Notes under the pieces: model-generated
Databases searched by the model: none
What the model saw: only the letters and a program-made list of their open reading frames with translations
What the model was told of the DNA's origin: nothing
Shown here: positions 17,622 to 26,709 of the stretch, in pieces
Layout of the letters: each line of letters begins with the position of its first letter
Position numbering within the stretch: position 1 is the stretch's first letter
Position numbers and translations under genes: made by a program
DNA from: Candidatus Altimarinota bacterium
Lineage (GTDB): Bacteria; Patescibacteriota; Gracilibacteria; UBA4473
Direction of reading: 5' to 3'
Assembly: GCA_023143095.1 (NCBI GenBank)
Contig: JAGLIF010000002.1
Coordinates: 62,001 to 126,000 of the forward strand
Length of the DNA: 64,000 nt

Positions 17622-19322
17622 TTAAAGAGTGGTAATAAAATTTAACAAATTATCTATTTTGATTTTTTGCATTTCACCACTTTTTCGATCTGTGACTTCA
17701 ACGAAAGAGTCTTCAAGAGATTTTTCCGAGAGAAGAACTCTTGTTGGAATTCCAAAGAGTTCATGATCTTTAAATTTTTGTCCGGGACCAATTTTTTTAT
17801 TTCGACGATCATCATAAAAAACTTCAACATTCGCGGTTTGAAGTTTTTGGTAGAGTTTTTCCGCTTTTGTATAGACTTCATCTTTTTTCCCAATAGCAGC
17901 AAGATAAATCTGAAAAGGAGCGACGCTTTTTGGCCAAATCAAACCCTTTTCATCTGCGAAAAGTTCAGCAAGAATTCCCATGATTCGAGAAACACCAATT
18001 CCATAGCAACCCATGATAACAGATTTTTCTTTTCCAGATTCATCAACAACCTTAAAATTAAAAGCATCTGTAAATTTTGTGGAAAGTGGGAAAATATTTC
18101 CAACTTCTACAGCTTTTTTAATTTCCAATGGATTATTATTGAGTGATTTAAAGTTTTTTGTTGGAACTGCAAAATTGCCCCAAGTATCAATGGTAAAATC
18201 TCGCTCTAAATTTGCATTAAGATAATCTTTTTGAAATTCATTGGCACCAGTATTTAAATTTTTTACCGTTTTCAAGCTTTCATCTCCATAAATTATATTC
18301 AGACCTTTTGGTTTATTAATTGGAGAAATAAAACCTTTAATCAAGTTGTTTTCTTTGAGTTGTGTTTCGTTTGCTGGATGAATTTTTTCTTCAACAAGAT
18401 CTTGTAACAGAATCTCGTTTACTTCCAAGTCTCCTCGAATACAAGCGCCAATAAGTTGATTTGATTCTGTAGAGAAAACAATTGTTTTGAGCACTTGCCA
18501 AGATGGAATATTATAAAAATCAACACTTTCTTGAATAGAATTATTTCGAGTAGTCTCAACAGTTTGAAGATCTTTTAATGAATCTTTTGAGTTTTTATCA
18601 TCAGGAATTCCTTGAGCAATTTCCTTATTAAAGGCTTCTTTTGTAACAGAATCAATGAAAATTTCATCCTCTCCAATTTCTGAAAGGGTTTGAAATTCAT
18701 GTGAGAATTTAGAAAAATCGCCACCAGAAGCAGCAACATAAATGGTTATATCACCAATACCCAATCGTTCAAAAATATGTTTATACGCTTTTCGTTGTAT
18801 TTCATAATAAGCTTCAAAGTCTTCTTGAGAAGTATGAAAGGAATATGCGTCTTTCATTAAAAATTCTCTTCCACGAAGTAATCCTGATTTTGCTCTTGGT
18901 TCTTTTCGGAATTTTGATTGTATTTGATAAACACAAACAGGAAAATCTTTATGAGAACGACAAAATTGCTGAACAAGCGGAGTTACAAGGTCTTCATGAG
19001 TAGGGGCGAGAGCAATCTCTTTATTCTCGCTCAATTCCATTTTATATAAAACATCTACAGTGTCCCATCGTCCAGTTTTTTCCCAATTTTCTTTTGGGGA
19101 GAGTGCTGGCATGAGGATTTCTTGTGCGCCAATATTGTCCATTTCTTCTCGAACAATATTAGATATTTTACGCAAAACTCGTAATCCCATAGGAAGAAAA
19201 GAGTAAACGCCAGCCATTTCCTTTTTTATGAATCCGGCACGAATAAGTAGTTGAGCATTTTTAGCATTTTCATTGGTTGGAGTTTCTTTCGATGTTTTGA
19301 CGAATAATTTAGAGTATTTCAT
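17622..19322 (-). CDS. proS: Prolyl-tRNA synthetase
   Basis: Class II synthetase charging tRNA-Pro. 566 residues, the length of the bacterial type with an editing insertion. Motif 2 region FRKEPRAKSGLLRGREFLMKDAYSF-like block (split: KFRKEPRAKSGLLRG, REFLMKDAYSF), TGRWDTVDVLYKM, APTHEDLVTPLV, the YbaK-like insertion around residues 220-390, and motif 3 GCYGIGVSRIMGILAEL are all present, as is the C-terminal anticodon-binding domain (APFQIYLAAIG, RVLLSEK). A dispersed repeat copy lies in the region just upstream of its start. PAP2 follows 7 bases after the stop. Confidence 0.96.
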   Translation of the reverse strand: MKYSKLFVKTSKETPTNENAKNAQLLIRAGFIKKEMAGVYSFLPMGLRVLRKISNIVREEMDNIGAQEILMPALSPKENWEKTGRWDTVDVLYKMELSENKEIALAPTHEDLVTPLVQQFCRSHKDFPVCVYQIQSKFRKEPRAKSGLLRGREFLMKDAYSFHTSQEDFEAYYEIQRKAYKHIFERLGIGDITIYVAASGGDFSKFSHEFQTLSEIGEDEIFIDSVTKEAFNKEIAQGIPDDKNSKDSLKDLQTVETTRNNSIQESVDFYNIPSWQVLKTIVFSTESNQLIGACIRGDLEVNEILLQDLVEEKIHPANETQLKENNLIKGFISPINKPKGLNIIYGDESLKTVKNLNTGANEFQKDYLNANLERDFTIDTWGNFAVPTKNFKSLNNNPLEIKKAVEVGNIFPLSTKFTDAFNFKVVDESGKEKSVIMGCYGIGVSRIMGILAELFADEKGLIWPKSVAPFQIYLAAIGKKDEVYTKAEKLYQKLQTANVEVFYDDRRNKKIGPGQKFKDHELFGIPTRVLLSEKSLEDSFVEVTDRKSGEMQKIKIDNLLNFITTL

Positions 19323-19334
19323 ATTTTTTCAGTT

Positions 19335-19380
19335 TTAAGGAACCTTTGATAAATAAATTTTAACTAAAAATAACTCTTTT
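19335..19380 (+). repeat. Dispersed repeat copy upstream of proS
   Basis: TTAAGGAACCTTTGATAAAT start; the stretch AAAAATAACTCTTTT at its far end is shared with the minus-strand copy at 60312-60357. Confidence 0.55.
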
Positions 19381-19409
19381 TCCAAATAATATATTTTTTC
19401 TTCAATTAA

Positions 19410-19514
19410 TTAAGAAAACATTGAAAAAAACAAGGATGATAAAACAAAAGCTCTCTTTTGCACAAAAAAATAATAAATTTTATGGAAATAAAGTTATTTA
19501 TCAGAGTCTCCTTA
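19410..19514 (+). repeat. Complete copy of the dispersed inverted-end element (105 bp)
   Basis: Left end TTAAGAAAACATTGAAAAAA; core TTTTGCACAAAAAAATAA; right part GGAAATAAAGTTATTTATCA then GAGTCTCCTTA. The two ends are imperfect inverted repeats. It has no coding capacity, which fits a MITE-like or other noncoding element. Confidence 0.65.
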
Positions 19515-19549
19515 TGTCTTTGGAATCCTATAAGATTTTCAAGAAAAAA

Positions 19550-20710
19550 CTATTTTATTTTTCTGAAACCATCAAATTGTGCGGCATCTTCGTTATCAAA
19601 ACATTTTTCTTCTTTTAGGTTTTTGTACCAGTGGGAGGCTGGTGTATGATAGGTTTTTACTGGATTTTTTTTTGAGCCAGAAATATTACCCTTGATTCGA
19701 CAATTCTCATCAAACTTTAAGGTCTTTTTGTTGGAATTGCGCTGTTGATTGAGAATCTCTTTGGTACAATTAATCCATGCACCATTAGGATTTTTGTAAA
19801 CTTTTTTTTGTAAAGCGGTGAATTCTTTTTTATAGTGATTATCTTTTGTAGACCAAGAGTTTTTTGCAAAACCTTGGATTATCATTTCTTTGTTGATAAA
19901 GGTTTTTGGAGTATCAGCTTTTGGGGAAAGGAAAACATAGCGTAGAAGCTTTCGATTTTCATCGAGTTGGGAGCGATCTCTTATTAAATGAATTTTTTTC
20001 TTTAAGATTAAAGTTTCTAAATGGTTTTTAGAAGCTTCACCAAAACAAGCAAATCCATTTCGATTATCTGTTGGAAGTGGGGTGTCTATTCCAATCAAAC
20101 TTACTTTAAGATTATTTTCTAGTTGGAAGCTTTTTCCAGAAAAGACTTTCTTCACTTTTCCTACGGAAATGTTAGCGAGAAAAGGGGCATATTTCTTTTG
20201 GAAAGAACGACTAATACTATATTTTTTACTATTTTGTATACCACAAAATCCCCAGATTCCTTTTTTTTCTTTTTGAGCAATTATTTCAGCTTTTTTATAT
20301 TTTGAAACGAATTTTTCTTCTATTTTTGGGTTTTTAAATCTTCCCATTCCGTTTTTGAGCATAAATTCTGTTAGATATTGTCCGTTTTCGAATTTTATAT
20401 GTTTTGGTAAAATACCATAGAAAGAAAGGTTTTTCTTTTCCCATATTTTTATGTTTTTGTTTTCAAGTAAAAGTTTTAAAAGTCGAAAAGTTGGTCTAGA
20501 AAAACATTGATCAGTCTTTCGGTTGTCGAATATATCAGGTGCATCAATTCCCCAAATTTTAATTTTTCTTCCATCGAAAAGTAATAGATATTCATTATTA
20601 ATAATTCGATCAACTTTGACTTCTCTCCACTTGTGTTTGTCGTTCGTAATAGCAAAAGTATCAATATGTAATGACAAAGTAATTACAAAGAAGATGAGAT
20701 ATTTTTTCAT
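19550..20710 (-). CDS. Exported protein with two staphylococcal-nuclease-like domains
   Basis: 386 residues. Signal peptide 1-20 (ending TFA). Two SNase-like OB-fold domains: about 30-155 (GRKIKIWGIDAPDIF) and about 180-315 (LKVSLIGIDTP, GEASKNHLETLI, DENRKLLRYVFL). The C-terminal block CRIKGNISGSKK, TYHTPASHWY and CFDNEDAAQFDGFR matches the tail found on many bacterial SNase proteins. Against SNase R35/E43/R87, domain 1 appears to have K, D and I, and domain 2 appears to have S, L and R, so neither has the full set; both may be binding modules. Alone on its strand, divergent from tig, with a repeat on each side. Activity is uncertain. Confidence 0.8.
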   Translation of the reverse strand: MKKYLIFFVITLSLHIDTFAITNDKHKWREVKVDRIINNEYLLLFDGRKIKIWGIDAPDIFDNRKTDQCFSRPTFRLLKLLLENKNIKIWEKKNLSFYGILPKHIKFENGQYLTEFMLKNGMGRFKNPKIEEKFVSKYKKAEIIAQKEKKGIWGFCGIQNSKKYSISRSFQKKYAPFLANISVGKVKKVFSGKSFQLENNLKVSLIGIDTPLPTDNRNGFACFGEASKNHLETLILKKKIHLIRDRSQLDENRKLLRYVFLSPKADTPKTFINKEMIIQGFAKNSWSTKDNHYKKEFTALQKKVYKNPNGAWINCTKEILNQQRNSNKKTLKFDENCRIKGNISGSKKNPVKTYHTPASHWYKNLKEEKCFDNEDAAQFDGFRKIK

Positions 20711-20718
20711 GAATTTTA

Positions 20719-20761
20719 TTAAGAAAATATTGATAAATAAAGTAGTGATAAAAAAATCAAG
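20719..20761 (+). repeat. Dispersed repeat copy between SNase gene and tig
   Basis: TTAAGAAAATATTGATAAAT start, then GTAGTGATAAAAAAATCAAG, which closely matches the copy at 63578-63616. Confidence 0.6.
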
Positions 20762-20894
20762 TATATTAAGGTTTTTGGATGGTTATTTGTAAATGTTTGA
20801 ATTTAATAAATGCTTAATTTTTAAAAAAATTGTAAAAAAATATTTTCTTCGTATTATTTGGTCAGTTTTAAATTTTAATTTTACCTTTGATTTA

Positions 20895-22142
20895 ATGGCA
20901 AACTATAAAAAGATTTCGGATTCAAGAGTTCAGTTTGTACTCACTATTGAAAAAAGTGATTTAGATAAAGCTCAGGCGCTTGTTATAAAAGAAGCAAGAA
21001 AGACTTTTACAACTAAAGGATTTCGAAAAGGACATGCTCCAAAAGAATTGGTTATGTCTAATTTGGGACACAAAAGGATTGCGTTTGAATCACTCAATAA
21101 AGCCATTGATCAATCATATAAAGAATTCATTATAAAAGAGCATTTAGCGGTTATTTCAGCACCAGAAGCAGAGTTTCCTAAAAAACAGGATTTGCCAATG
21201 ACGGTTACATTTAAGGTAGAAGTTTTTCCAAGTGTTACTTTGGGAAGTTATGAGAAACTGAAAATTAAAAAGCCAGAGGTAAAAATAGAAGAGAAAGAAG
21301 TAGATGAAGTTCTTAAAACCATTTGTGCACAAATGCAAAAAGGGGATAGTGTTAAGAGAAAAGCTAAAAAAGAAGATTTGGTTGAAGTTGATTTTGCTGG
21401 GAAAGGAAAGGGTGGCGAAGTTTTACCAAATACAGAGGGGAAAAATCATAAGTTCCGTTTAGGTATGGGACAATTCTTAGAAGATTTAGAGAAAGCTTTT
21501 GTTGGAATGTTGCCTGGAGAGGAGAAGACAGGAGTTAAGGTGAAATTCCCATCGAATTATGGATCAAAGGACTTTGCGGGGAAGACTGTGCCATTTGATA
21601 TAAAGCTTCATGGTGTTTTTGAAATAAATCCTCAGAATTTAACTGAGGAGGAAATTGAACAAGTTTCAGGAAAAAAACAATCGTTTGAAGATTTGCGAGC
21701 ACAGATAAAAACGACAGTAAAATTGAATAAGGAACAGGAAAAGCATAAGAAATCAATGAATGAGTACAATGAAAAGTTGGTAAAGGTTGTAGAAGTAGAT
21801 TTACCAAAAAGTTGGATTGAGAAAGAGGTTCAGATTCGGTTTAATCAATTTGCTCAAAATCCTCAATACAAAGCTGATCCAGATGCTTTTTGGAAAAGAA
21901 TGGGAAAAAAAGAGGATGATCTTAAAAAAGAGTTTGCCAAAGATAGTGAAGCTAATTTAAAAGTTTTTTTGGGTCTTTCTGAAATTGTAAAACAGGAAAA
22001 GATTGAACTTAATAAAGATGAGATGAAAGACCTTATGATGCAAGTAGAAGCATCATCTAAGGATGGTAATCACGGAGAGGAGGTTCAGAAAATGGTTTTG
22101 AATTCTAAGATTGATAAATATTTGCGAAGCTTGATGAATTAG
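20895..22142 (+). CDS. tig: Trigger factor (ribosome-associated chaperone)
   Basis: Ribosome-bound folding chaperone with peptidyl-prolyl isomerase activity. I use ATG 20895 (MANYKK), giving 415 residues; the longer frame from 20793 adds 34 hydrophobic/basic residues not found in the family. The N-terminal ribosome-binding domain has GFRKGHAPKELV (family signature GFRxGxxP). The middle FKBP domain runs from DLVEVDFAGKGKGGE through LGMGQFLEDLEKAFVGM and LPGEE, followed by a helical C-terminal arm domain. It is followed after 28 bases by a small membrane protein. Confidence 0.93.
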   Translation: MANYKKISDSRVQFVLTIEKSDLDKAQALVIKEARKTFTTKGFRKGHAPKELVMSNLGHKRIAFESLNKAIDQSYKEFIIKEHLAVISAPEAEFPKKQDLPMTVTFKVEVFPSVTLGSYEKLKIKKPEVKIEEKEVDEVLKTICAQMQKGDSVKRKAKKEDLVEVDFAGKGKGGEVLPNTEGKNHKFRLGMGQFLEDLEKAFVGMLPGEEKTGVKVKFPSNYGSKDFAGKTVPFDIKLHGVFEINPQNLTEEEIEQVSGKKQSFEDLRAQIKTTVKLNKEQEKHKKSMNEYNEKLVKVVEVDLPKSWIEKEVQIRFNQFAQNPQYKADPDAFWKRMGKKEDDLKKEFAKDSEANLKVFLGLSEIVKQEKIELNKDEMKDLMMQVEASSKDGNHGEEVQKMVLNSKIDKYLRSLMN

Positions 22143-22170
22143 TGTACAATAAAAGAGTAAATAAAAACAA

Positions 22171-22410
22171 ATGCGAAAAATTTATATTGGATTTTCGGTG
22201 TTTACATTTCTGCTAGGTGTTATTATTGCTTTTGAGAATATCTCTATTCCAGCTATGGGAATGATGATTTTTTTCGATACTATTAATGGAAGTTTATTTT
22301 TTCCTTTAGTTTTTATTATGATGGTTGGATTTGTTTCAGGAGTATTTCTTGGATTGGCTATTGTTACAAAATCGAATAAAGGTGAAGGTTCTGATAATTT
22401 TGATCTTTAA
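22171..22410 (+). CDS. Small two-helix membrane protein (LapA-like?)
   Basis: 79 residues with two transmembrane helices (about 4-22 and 40-65), an asparagine-containing turn (AFENISIPAMGMMIFF) between them, and a short acidic tail ending NFDL. The layout (helix, FaxEN-type turn, helix with GxxxG) resembles LapA/DUF1049 proteins, an assignment I hold only weakly. It lies 28 bases after tig on the same strand. A hairpin terminator follows at 22466. Confidence 0.5.
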   Translation: MRKIYIGFSVFTFLLGVIIAFENISIPAMGMMIFFDTINGSLFFPLVFIMMVGFVSGVFLGLAIVTKSNKGEGSDNFDL

Positions 22411-22652
22411 TGATTGTTTAGAATAATTTTTTATCAGTAGTTGAAATCGTATAATGTGTTCCTATAAAACGGCAATTTGTGTATTAATGCTGTTTTTGTT
22501 TTCATGTTTTTATGAGTACTAAATTTGATCAGTGTTATAAAAAAGAACAATATTTAGGTTCAATTGATATAAAAAAAGAGTTCATGTTTCTTTTTTTTAG
22601 TCAGTTTAATTGGTTGTTTGTAAGGGATTGTGTATCTTTATGAAAAAAAGTT
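22411..22652. other. Gene-free stretch
   Basis: About 300 bases lie between the LapA-like gene and the winged-helix gene. They hold a terminator hairpin (22466-22502), AT-rich sequence without a credible gene, and the promoter of the next gene at 22653-22681. A 22-codon frame starting at 22454 was rejected. Confidence 0.6.
22466..22502 (+). terminator. Hairpin terminator downstream of the tig group
   Basis: AAAACGGCA and TGCTGTTTT arms (one G-T pair) with a 13-base loop and a T-rich run. Confidence 0.55.
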
Positions 22653-22681
22653 TTGACATTTGTCTTTGAATCGAATACATT
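22653..22681 (+). promoter_or_regulatory. Promoter of the winged-helix regulator
   Basis: Perfect TTGACA (22653-22658), 17-base spacer, TACATT (22676-22681). TATACT just downstream is an alternative -10 but is too far from this -35. Confidence 0.55.
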
Positions 22682-22711
22682 TTTTATACTGATAGATTTT
22701 GAATACAAATA

Positions 22712-23290
22712 ATGCTCAAAAAGATTTTTGGTTCCGGGGCTCGTGTTAAACTTTTTAAGCAATTTCTTTTAAATCAGAATGATGAATTTTTTATTCGAGA
22801 ACTGACTCGTATTTTGGATGAGCAAATAAATTCGCTTAGGCGGGAATTGGAAAATTTGGAGAGAATAGGTCTTCTGAAATCAAAAGAACGAAATCGCAAA
22901 AAATATTATCAGATAAATCCACATTTTTCACTTTTACCAGAATTGACCTCTATTATTCGTAAGACAGATGAAAGTAATCAGTTGCTTTTGAAAAACCTTT
23001 CTAAATTGGGAGATATTGATCTTTTAATTTTAAATGGACAGTTTATGAATAATGAAAATGAGTTAGATTTGTTTTTGGTGGGAACAATTGAATCAAGTAG
23101 GCTAGAAGTATTTTTGGAAGAAATGTTTCCAAAGAAAGATATTAAGTATGGAATAATGACTCGTGAAGATTTCTTATATCGAATTACGCTAAAAGATAAG
23201 TTTGTGCAGACGCTTCTGGCGGATAAAAATAGCTTGATTTTAAAGAATAAATTAAAAAAAGACACAGGTGTATTGATAAAAGGGTTATAA
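22712..23290 (+). CDS. Winged-helix regulator with nucleotidyltransferase-like C-terminal domain
   Basis: 192 residues. Residues 1-80 are a winged helix of ArsR-like type: FGSGARVKLFKQFLLN, then FIRELTRILDEQINSLRREL as recognition region and KERNRKKYYQIN as wing. Residues about 100-180 resemble a minimal nucleotidyltransferase fold (DLLILNGQFMNNENELDLFLVG, then YGIMTREDFLYR), but the usual GxS-DxD active site is not intact, so it probably binds rather than transfers. I associate this architecture with CPR genomes; its ligand and targets are unknown. It has its own promoter. The stop TAA lies inside a copy of the dispersed repeat. rplS starts about 115 bases later. Confidence 0.75.
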   Translation: MLKKIFGSGARVKLFKQFLLNQNDEFFIRELTRILDEQINSLRRELENLERIGLLKSKERNRKKYYQINPHFSLLPELTSIIRKTDESNQLLLKNLSKLGDIDLLILNGQFMNNENELDLFLVGTIESSRLEVFLEEMFPKKDIKYGIMTREDFLYRITLKDKFVQTLLADKNSLILKNKLKKDTGVLIKGL

Positions 23291-23350
23291 GGAAATACTG
23301 AAAAAAACAAAAATAAAAAAAGAAGAGACTCATTTTGTACAAAAAAATTT
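23288..23350 (+). repeat. Dispersed repeat, left half, at regulator gene 3' end
   Basis: TAAGGAAATACTGAAAAAAA start and the core ATTTTGTACAAAAAAATTT. The first TAA is the stop codon of the winged-helix gene. Confidence 0.65.
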
Positions 23351-23406
23351 GCGTTCATATTTTTTGTTTCTATACTCTCGTGGCTTTTTAAACTAAGTTT
23401 TTATTG

Positions 23407-23868
23407 ATGTCAGATTTAGCACAAACTTTCGGAAATCAGTTTTGTAAGGAAAAAGTTCCAGAATTACGATCTGGTTATTTGGTGAAAGTTCATCAAAAGA
23501 TTAAAGAAGGAAACAAGGAGCGAATTCAGGTTTTTCAGGGAACTGTTACAAAGACAAATGCGGGACATGGTGTAAACGATACTTTTACTGTACGAAAAAT
23601 TTCAGAAGGGGTTGGTGTTGAAAAGATTTTTCCAATTCATTCTCCCTCTATTGTAAAAATTGAAGTATTACGAGCTCATAAGGTTCGGAGAGCAAACTTG
23701 AGATATTTACGAGAGTTGAGTGGAAAGGCGTTAAGAATGAAAGAAATTCCACTAAAATTGAAAGAAAAGTTTTTTGCTAAGCAAGAGAAGAAAGTAACTT
23801 TGGAGACTAAAGAAGAAGTAGTAGAAATGGTTTCTCCAGAAGTTAGCGAAGAAGTGGAAAAAAAATAG
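23407..23868 (+). CDS. rplS: Ribosomal protein bL19
   Basis: Large-subunit protein at the 30S-50S interface. 153 residues from ATG 23407 (the TTG three bases earlier is less likely). The L19 core covers residues about 20-105, with [38 protein letters not shown] and [22 protein letters not shown] all characteristic. The C-terminal extension of about 40 residues, rich in K and E, goes beyond the usual 115-residue form. It is convergent with secA, with only 17 bases between stops. Confidence 0.95.
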   Translation: MSDLAQTFGNQFCKEKVPELRSGYLVKVHQKIKEGNKERIQVFQGTVTKTNAGHGVNDTFTVRKISEGVGVEKIFPIHSPSIVKIEVLRAHKVRRANLRYLRELSGKALRMKEIPLKLKEKFFAKQEKKVTLETKEEVVEMVSPEVSEEVEKK

Positions 23869-23885
23869 AAGAAAGAATTTTTTTA

Positions 23886-26531
23886 TTAGAGTTTTTTTCC
23901 GTGACACTGTTTGAATTTTTTTCCAGAACCACATGGACATTTTTCATTTCGTCCAATGTTGGCATATTTTTCACCGAGTTTTTCAGCGGCAATAGATCGT
24001 CCAGGAGAATCTGATTCATAAACTTTAGAAACACTCTTGACACCAAATTCTCCAGTGTTTTCAAGTGATTGAGTAATTTTATCAGAGTTTGTTTCCATTT
24101 CGGAAAAATCAGTTTCTTCTAATTCAATGTTTTGAGTAAATTCAACACGGAAAAGATTAGAGATGCTTGTCATTCGTACATTCTGAAGAAGTCTTGAAAA
24201 CATACGAAAGGCTTCTGCTTTATATTCCATGATAGGATCTTTTTGTGCGTAACCAGAAAGAGCTACCCGATCACGAAGATGCGTCATTTGATCTATGTGT
24301 TCAAGCCACAATTGATCAATTGATCGAAGAATAATGTGTTTAGATATTTCATCTACTTGATCTTCGGGGTATTCTTTTCGTTTTTTATCCCAAGCTTTTA
24401 GTAGGTAATTTTGTACACTTTCGATCATTTCCTTGCGATGATGAAAAGCTTTTAATTCGTCCAAAGAAAGAGGATTTTTCGGGGAAATATGTATAGCATT
24501 TATAGATTCAAATGTTTCGAGGATGTCCCATGAAGCATCAAATTCAGGGCTTGAACAGTGTATTTCTATAATTTGTGCAACCAGTGCTTGAATCATAATT
24601 TCAACATCATCTAAAATTTTTTCAGATCCTAATAATTTTCGTCGTTGTGTATAAATTTTTTCTCGATGGATATTCATGACATCGTCGTATTGAACAACAT
24701 GTTTTCGAGAATCGAAATGAAAACCTTCTATTTTTTTTTGGGCATTTTCAACGGATCTAGAAATCATTTTATTTTCGATAGATTCTTCTTCAGGAAGACC
24801 TAATCGTTCCATGAGAGAGGACATTCGTTCTCCACCAAAACGGCGCATAAGATCATCGGTCATGGCGATATAAAATTGAGATAATCCCATATCTCCTTGT
24901 CGTCCAGATCTTCCTCGTAATTGGTTATCGATTCGTCGGGATTCATGGCGTTCTGTTCCTAGTATTGCTAGTCCACCTAGATTTTTAACTTCTTTTCCTA
25001 ATTTGATATCTGTTCCTCGTCCGGCCATATTGGTAGCAATTGTTACTGCGCCTTTTTGTCCAGCAGCAGAAATAATTTCGGCTTCACGCTCATGTTGTTT
25101 AGCATTTAGCACATTATGAGAAATGTTGTATTTTGAAAGTTCTTGCGATAGAAATTCTGATTTATCAATATTAATTGTTCCGATTAAAACTGGTTGGCCT
25201 TGTTTATTTAATTTTTTTACTTCTTTAATTAACGCTTTAAATTTACCAGACTCATTTTTGAAAATTTTATCAGGTAAATCCATTCGTTGAATCGGCTGGT
25301 TTGTTGGAATAACAATTGTGTCGAGTTTATAAATTTTAGCAAATTCTTCGGCTTCTGTTTCAGCAGTTCCTGTCATACCTGCTAGTTTTTCATACAATCG
25401 GAAATAATTTTGAAAGGTGATGGTAGCGAGTGTTTTTGATTCTCGTTGAATAGTTACATTTTCTTTAGCTTCAAGTGCTTGATGTAGACCGTCTGAAAAT
25501 CTTCGTCCAGTCATAAGTCGTCCTGTAAATTCATCCACAATAATAACTTGATTATCTCGTACTACATAATCTTGGTCATTTATCATAATAGCCTGTGCTT
25601 TCAGCGCATTTTCAATATGATGTACTTCTTCAAATCCAGATTCGGTAAAAATATTTCCCACTCCTAGTATTGATTCGATATTTTTAACTCCTTTTTCAGA
25701 CAAGATGACTTGTTTGGATTTAAAATCAATATTGTAGTCTTCATTTTCTTTTAAGTTTGGAATAAGTTGTGCATATGTAGTATATTTTTCTGTAGATTCT
25801 TCTGCTGGTGCAGAAATGATCAATGGAGTTCGAGCTTCATCGATCAAAATAGAATCGACTTCATCAACGATAGCAAAATGAAGAGTTCTTTGAACGATTT
25901 GATTCTTGTTTTGAGCCATATTGTCTCGTAAGTAATCAAATCCAAATTCGTTATTTGTTCCATAAGTAACATCTGAGTTGTAAGCTGTTTTGCGTTCGTC
26001 TGGTGTTTTTTCATTAATTACTACGCCAACAGAGATTCCACAAAATTCATATAGAGGTGTCATCCATTCAGCATCTCGATTGGCTAAGTAGTCATTAACT
26101 GTAACGACATGTACGCCTCTTGATGTCAGTGCATTTAAGATAACAGGGAGGGTGCAAACCAATGTTTTTCCTTCTCCTGTTTTCATTTCTGAAATATTGT
26201 TTTGGTGTAAGACAGCTCCTCCGATAAGTTGGACATCGTAGGGGATCATGATCCATTCTTCTTCTTTTCCGCATACTTTGAATTTTTTTCCACAAAGTCT
26301 GCGGCACGCATTTTTTACACCAGCAAAAACTTCAATCATTTTTTCATCTACTTTTTCATGATGTTCGCTCAAAAAATCTTTCCATTCGGAAAATTTTGCT
26401 TGGAGTTCTTTGTCAGAAAGTTCTTGAAATTTAATTTCAAGATTATTTATATGGGGGAGTAGTTTTCGAATATTAGAAATTTGTTTTTCATTATGGCTTC
26501 CGAAGAGCTTATCAATAAGTTTTTGAATCAT
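23886..26531 (-). CDS. secA: Protein translocase ATPase SecA
   Basis: Motor ATPase that drives preproteins through SecYEG. 881 residues, full length. Walker A is EMKTGEGKTLV near residue 95; VDEVDSILIDEARTPLIIS near 210 carries the DEAD-like Walker B; the preprotein-binding domain, GRGTDIKLG, GTERHESRRIDNQLRGRSGRQGD-type motor block (split: GTERHESRRIDNQL, RGRSGRQGD) and helical scaffold follow. The C-terminal SEC-C zinc motif is intact (NEKCPCGSGKKFKQCHG). It is needed by the many exported proteins seen in this window. Confidence 0.97.
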   Translation of the reverse strand: MIQKLIDKLFGSHNEKQISNIRKLLPHINNLEIKFQELSDKELQAKFSEWKDFLSEHHEKVDEKMIEVFAGVKNACRRLCGKKFKVCGKEEEWIMIPYDVQLIGGAVLHQNNISEMKTGEGKTLVCTLPVILNALTSRGVHVVTVNDYLANRDAEWMTPLYEFCGISVGVVINEKTPDERKTAYNSDVTYGTNNEFGFDYLRDNMAQNKNQIVQRTLHFAIVDEVDSILIDEARTPLIISAPAEESTEKYTTYAQLIPNLKENEDYNIDFKSKQVILSEKGVKNIESILGVGNIFTESGFEEVHHIENALKAQAIMINDQDYVVRDNQVIIVDEFTGRLMTGRRFSDGLHQALEAKENVTIQRESKTLATITFQNYFRLYEKLAGMTGTAETEAEEFAKIYKLDTIVIPTNQPIQRMDLPDKIFKNESGKFKALIKEVKKLNKQGQPVLIGTINIDKSEFLSQELSKYNISHNVLNAKQHEREAEIISAAGQKGAVTIATNMAGRGTDIKLGKEVKNLGGLAILGTERHESRRIDNQLRGRSGRQGDMGLSQFYIAMTDDLMRRFGGERMSSLMERLGLPEEESIENKMISRSVENAQKKIEGFHFDSRKHVVQYDDVMNIHREKIYTQRRKLLGSEKILDDVEIMIQALVAQIIEIHCSSPEFDASWDILETFESINAIHISPKNPLSLDELKAFHHRKEMIESVQNYLLKAWDKKRKEYPEDQVDEISKHIILRSIDQLWLEHIDQMTHLRDRVALSGYAQKDPIMEYKAEAFRMFSRLLQNVRMTSISNLFRVEFTQNIELEETDFSEMETNSDKITQSLENTGEFGVKSVSKVYESDSPGRSIAAEKLGEKYANIGRNEKCPCGSGKKFKQCHGKKL

Positions 26532-26709
26532 TTTTTCAAAATAGTTTACTAGTTAAATCTAGCGTATTATAGGAAAAAAAAGGAAAAGGGAAATAGATTT
26601 GACAATATTGAAAACAATGTAGAGTGAGAATGAGAAGTAGAAAAATAAAATTTGAATTGGCAAAATCTTAAAGGTTAATATATTTGTGTCATTTAAGGGA
26701 ATAAAAAGT

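Noticed and set aside
22454-22522. 22-codon frame resembling a lipoprotein signal peptide (ends LFSCFYEY)
   Set aside because: Start codon lies in a TATAAT-like box, the frame overlaps a terminator hairpin, and nothing follows the lipobox-like LFSC.
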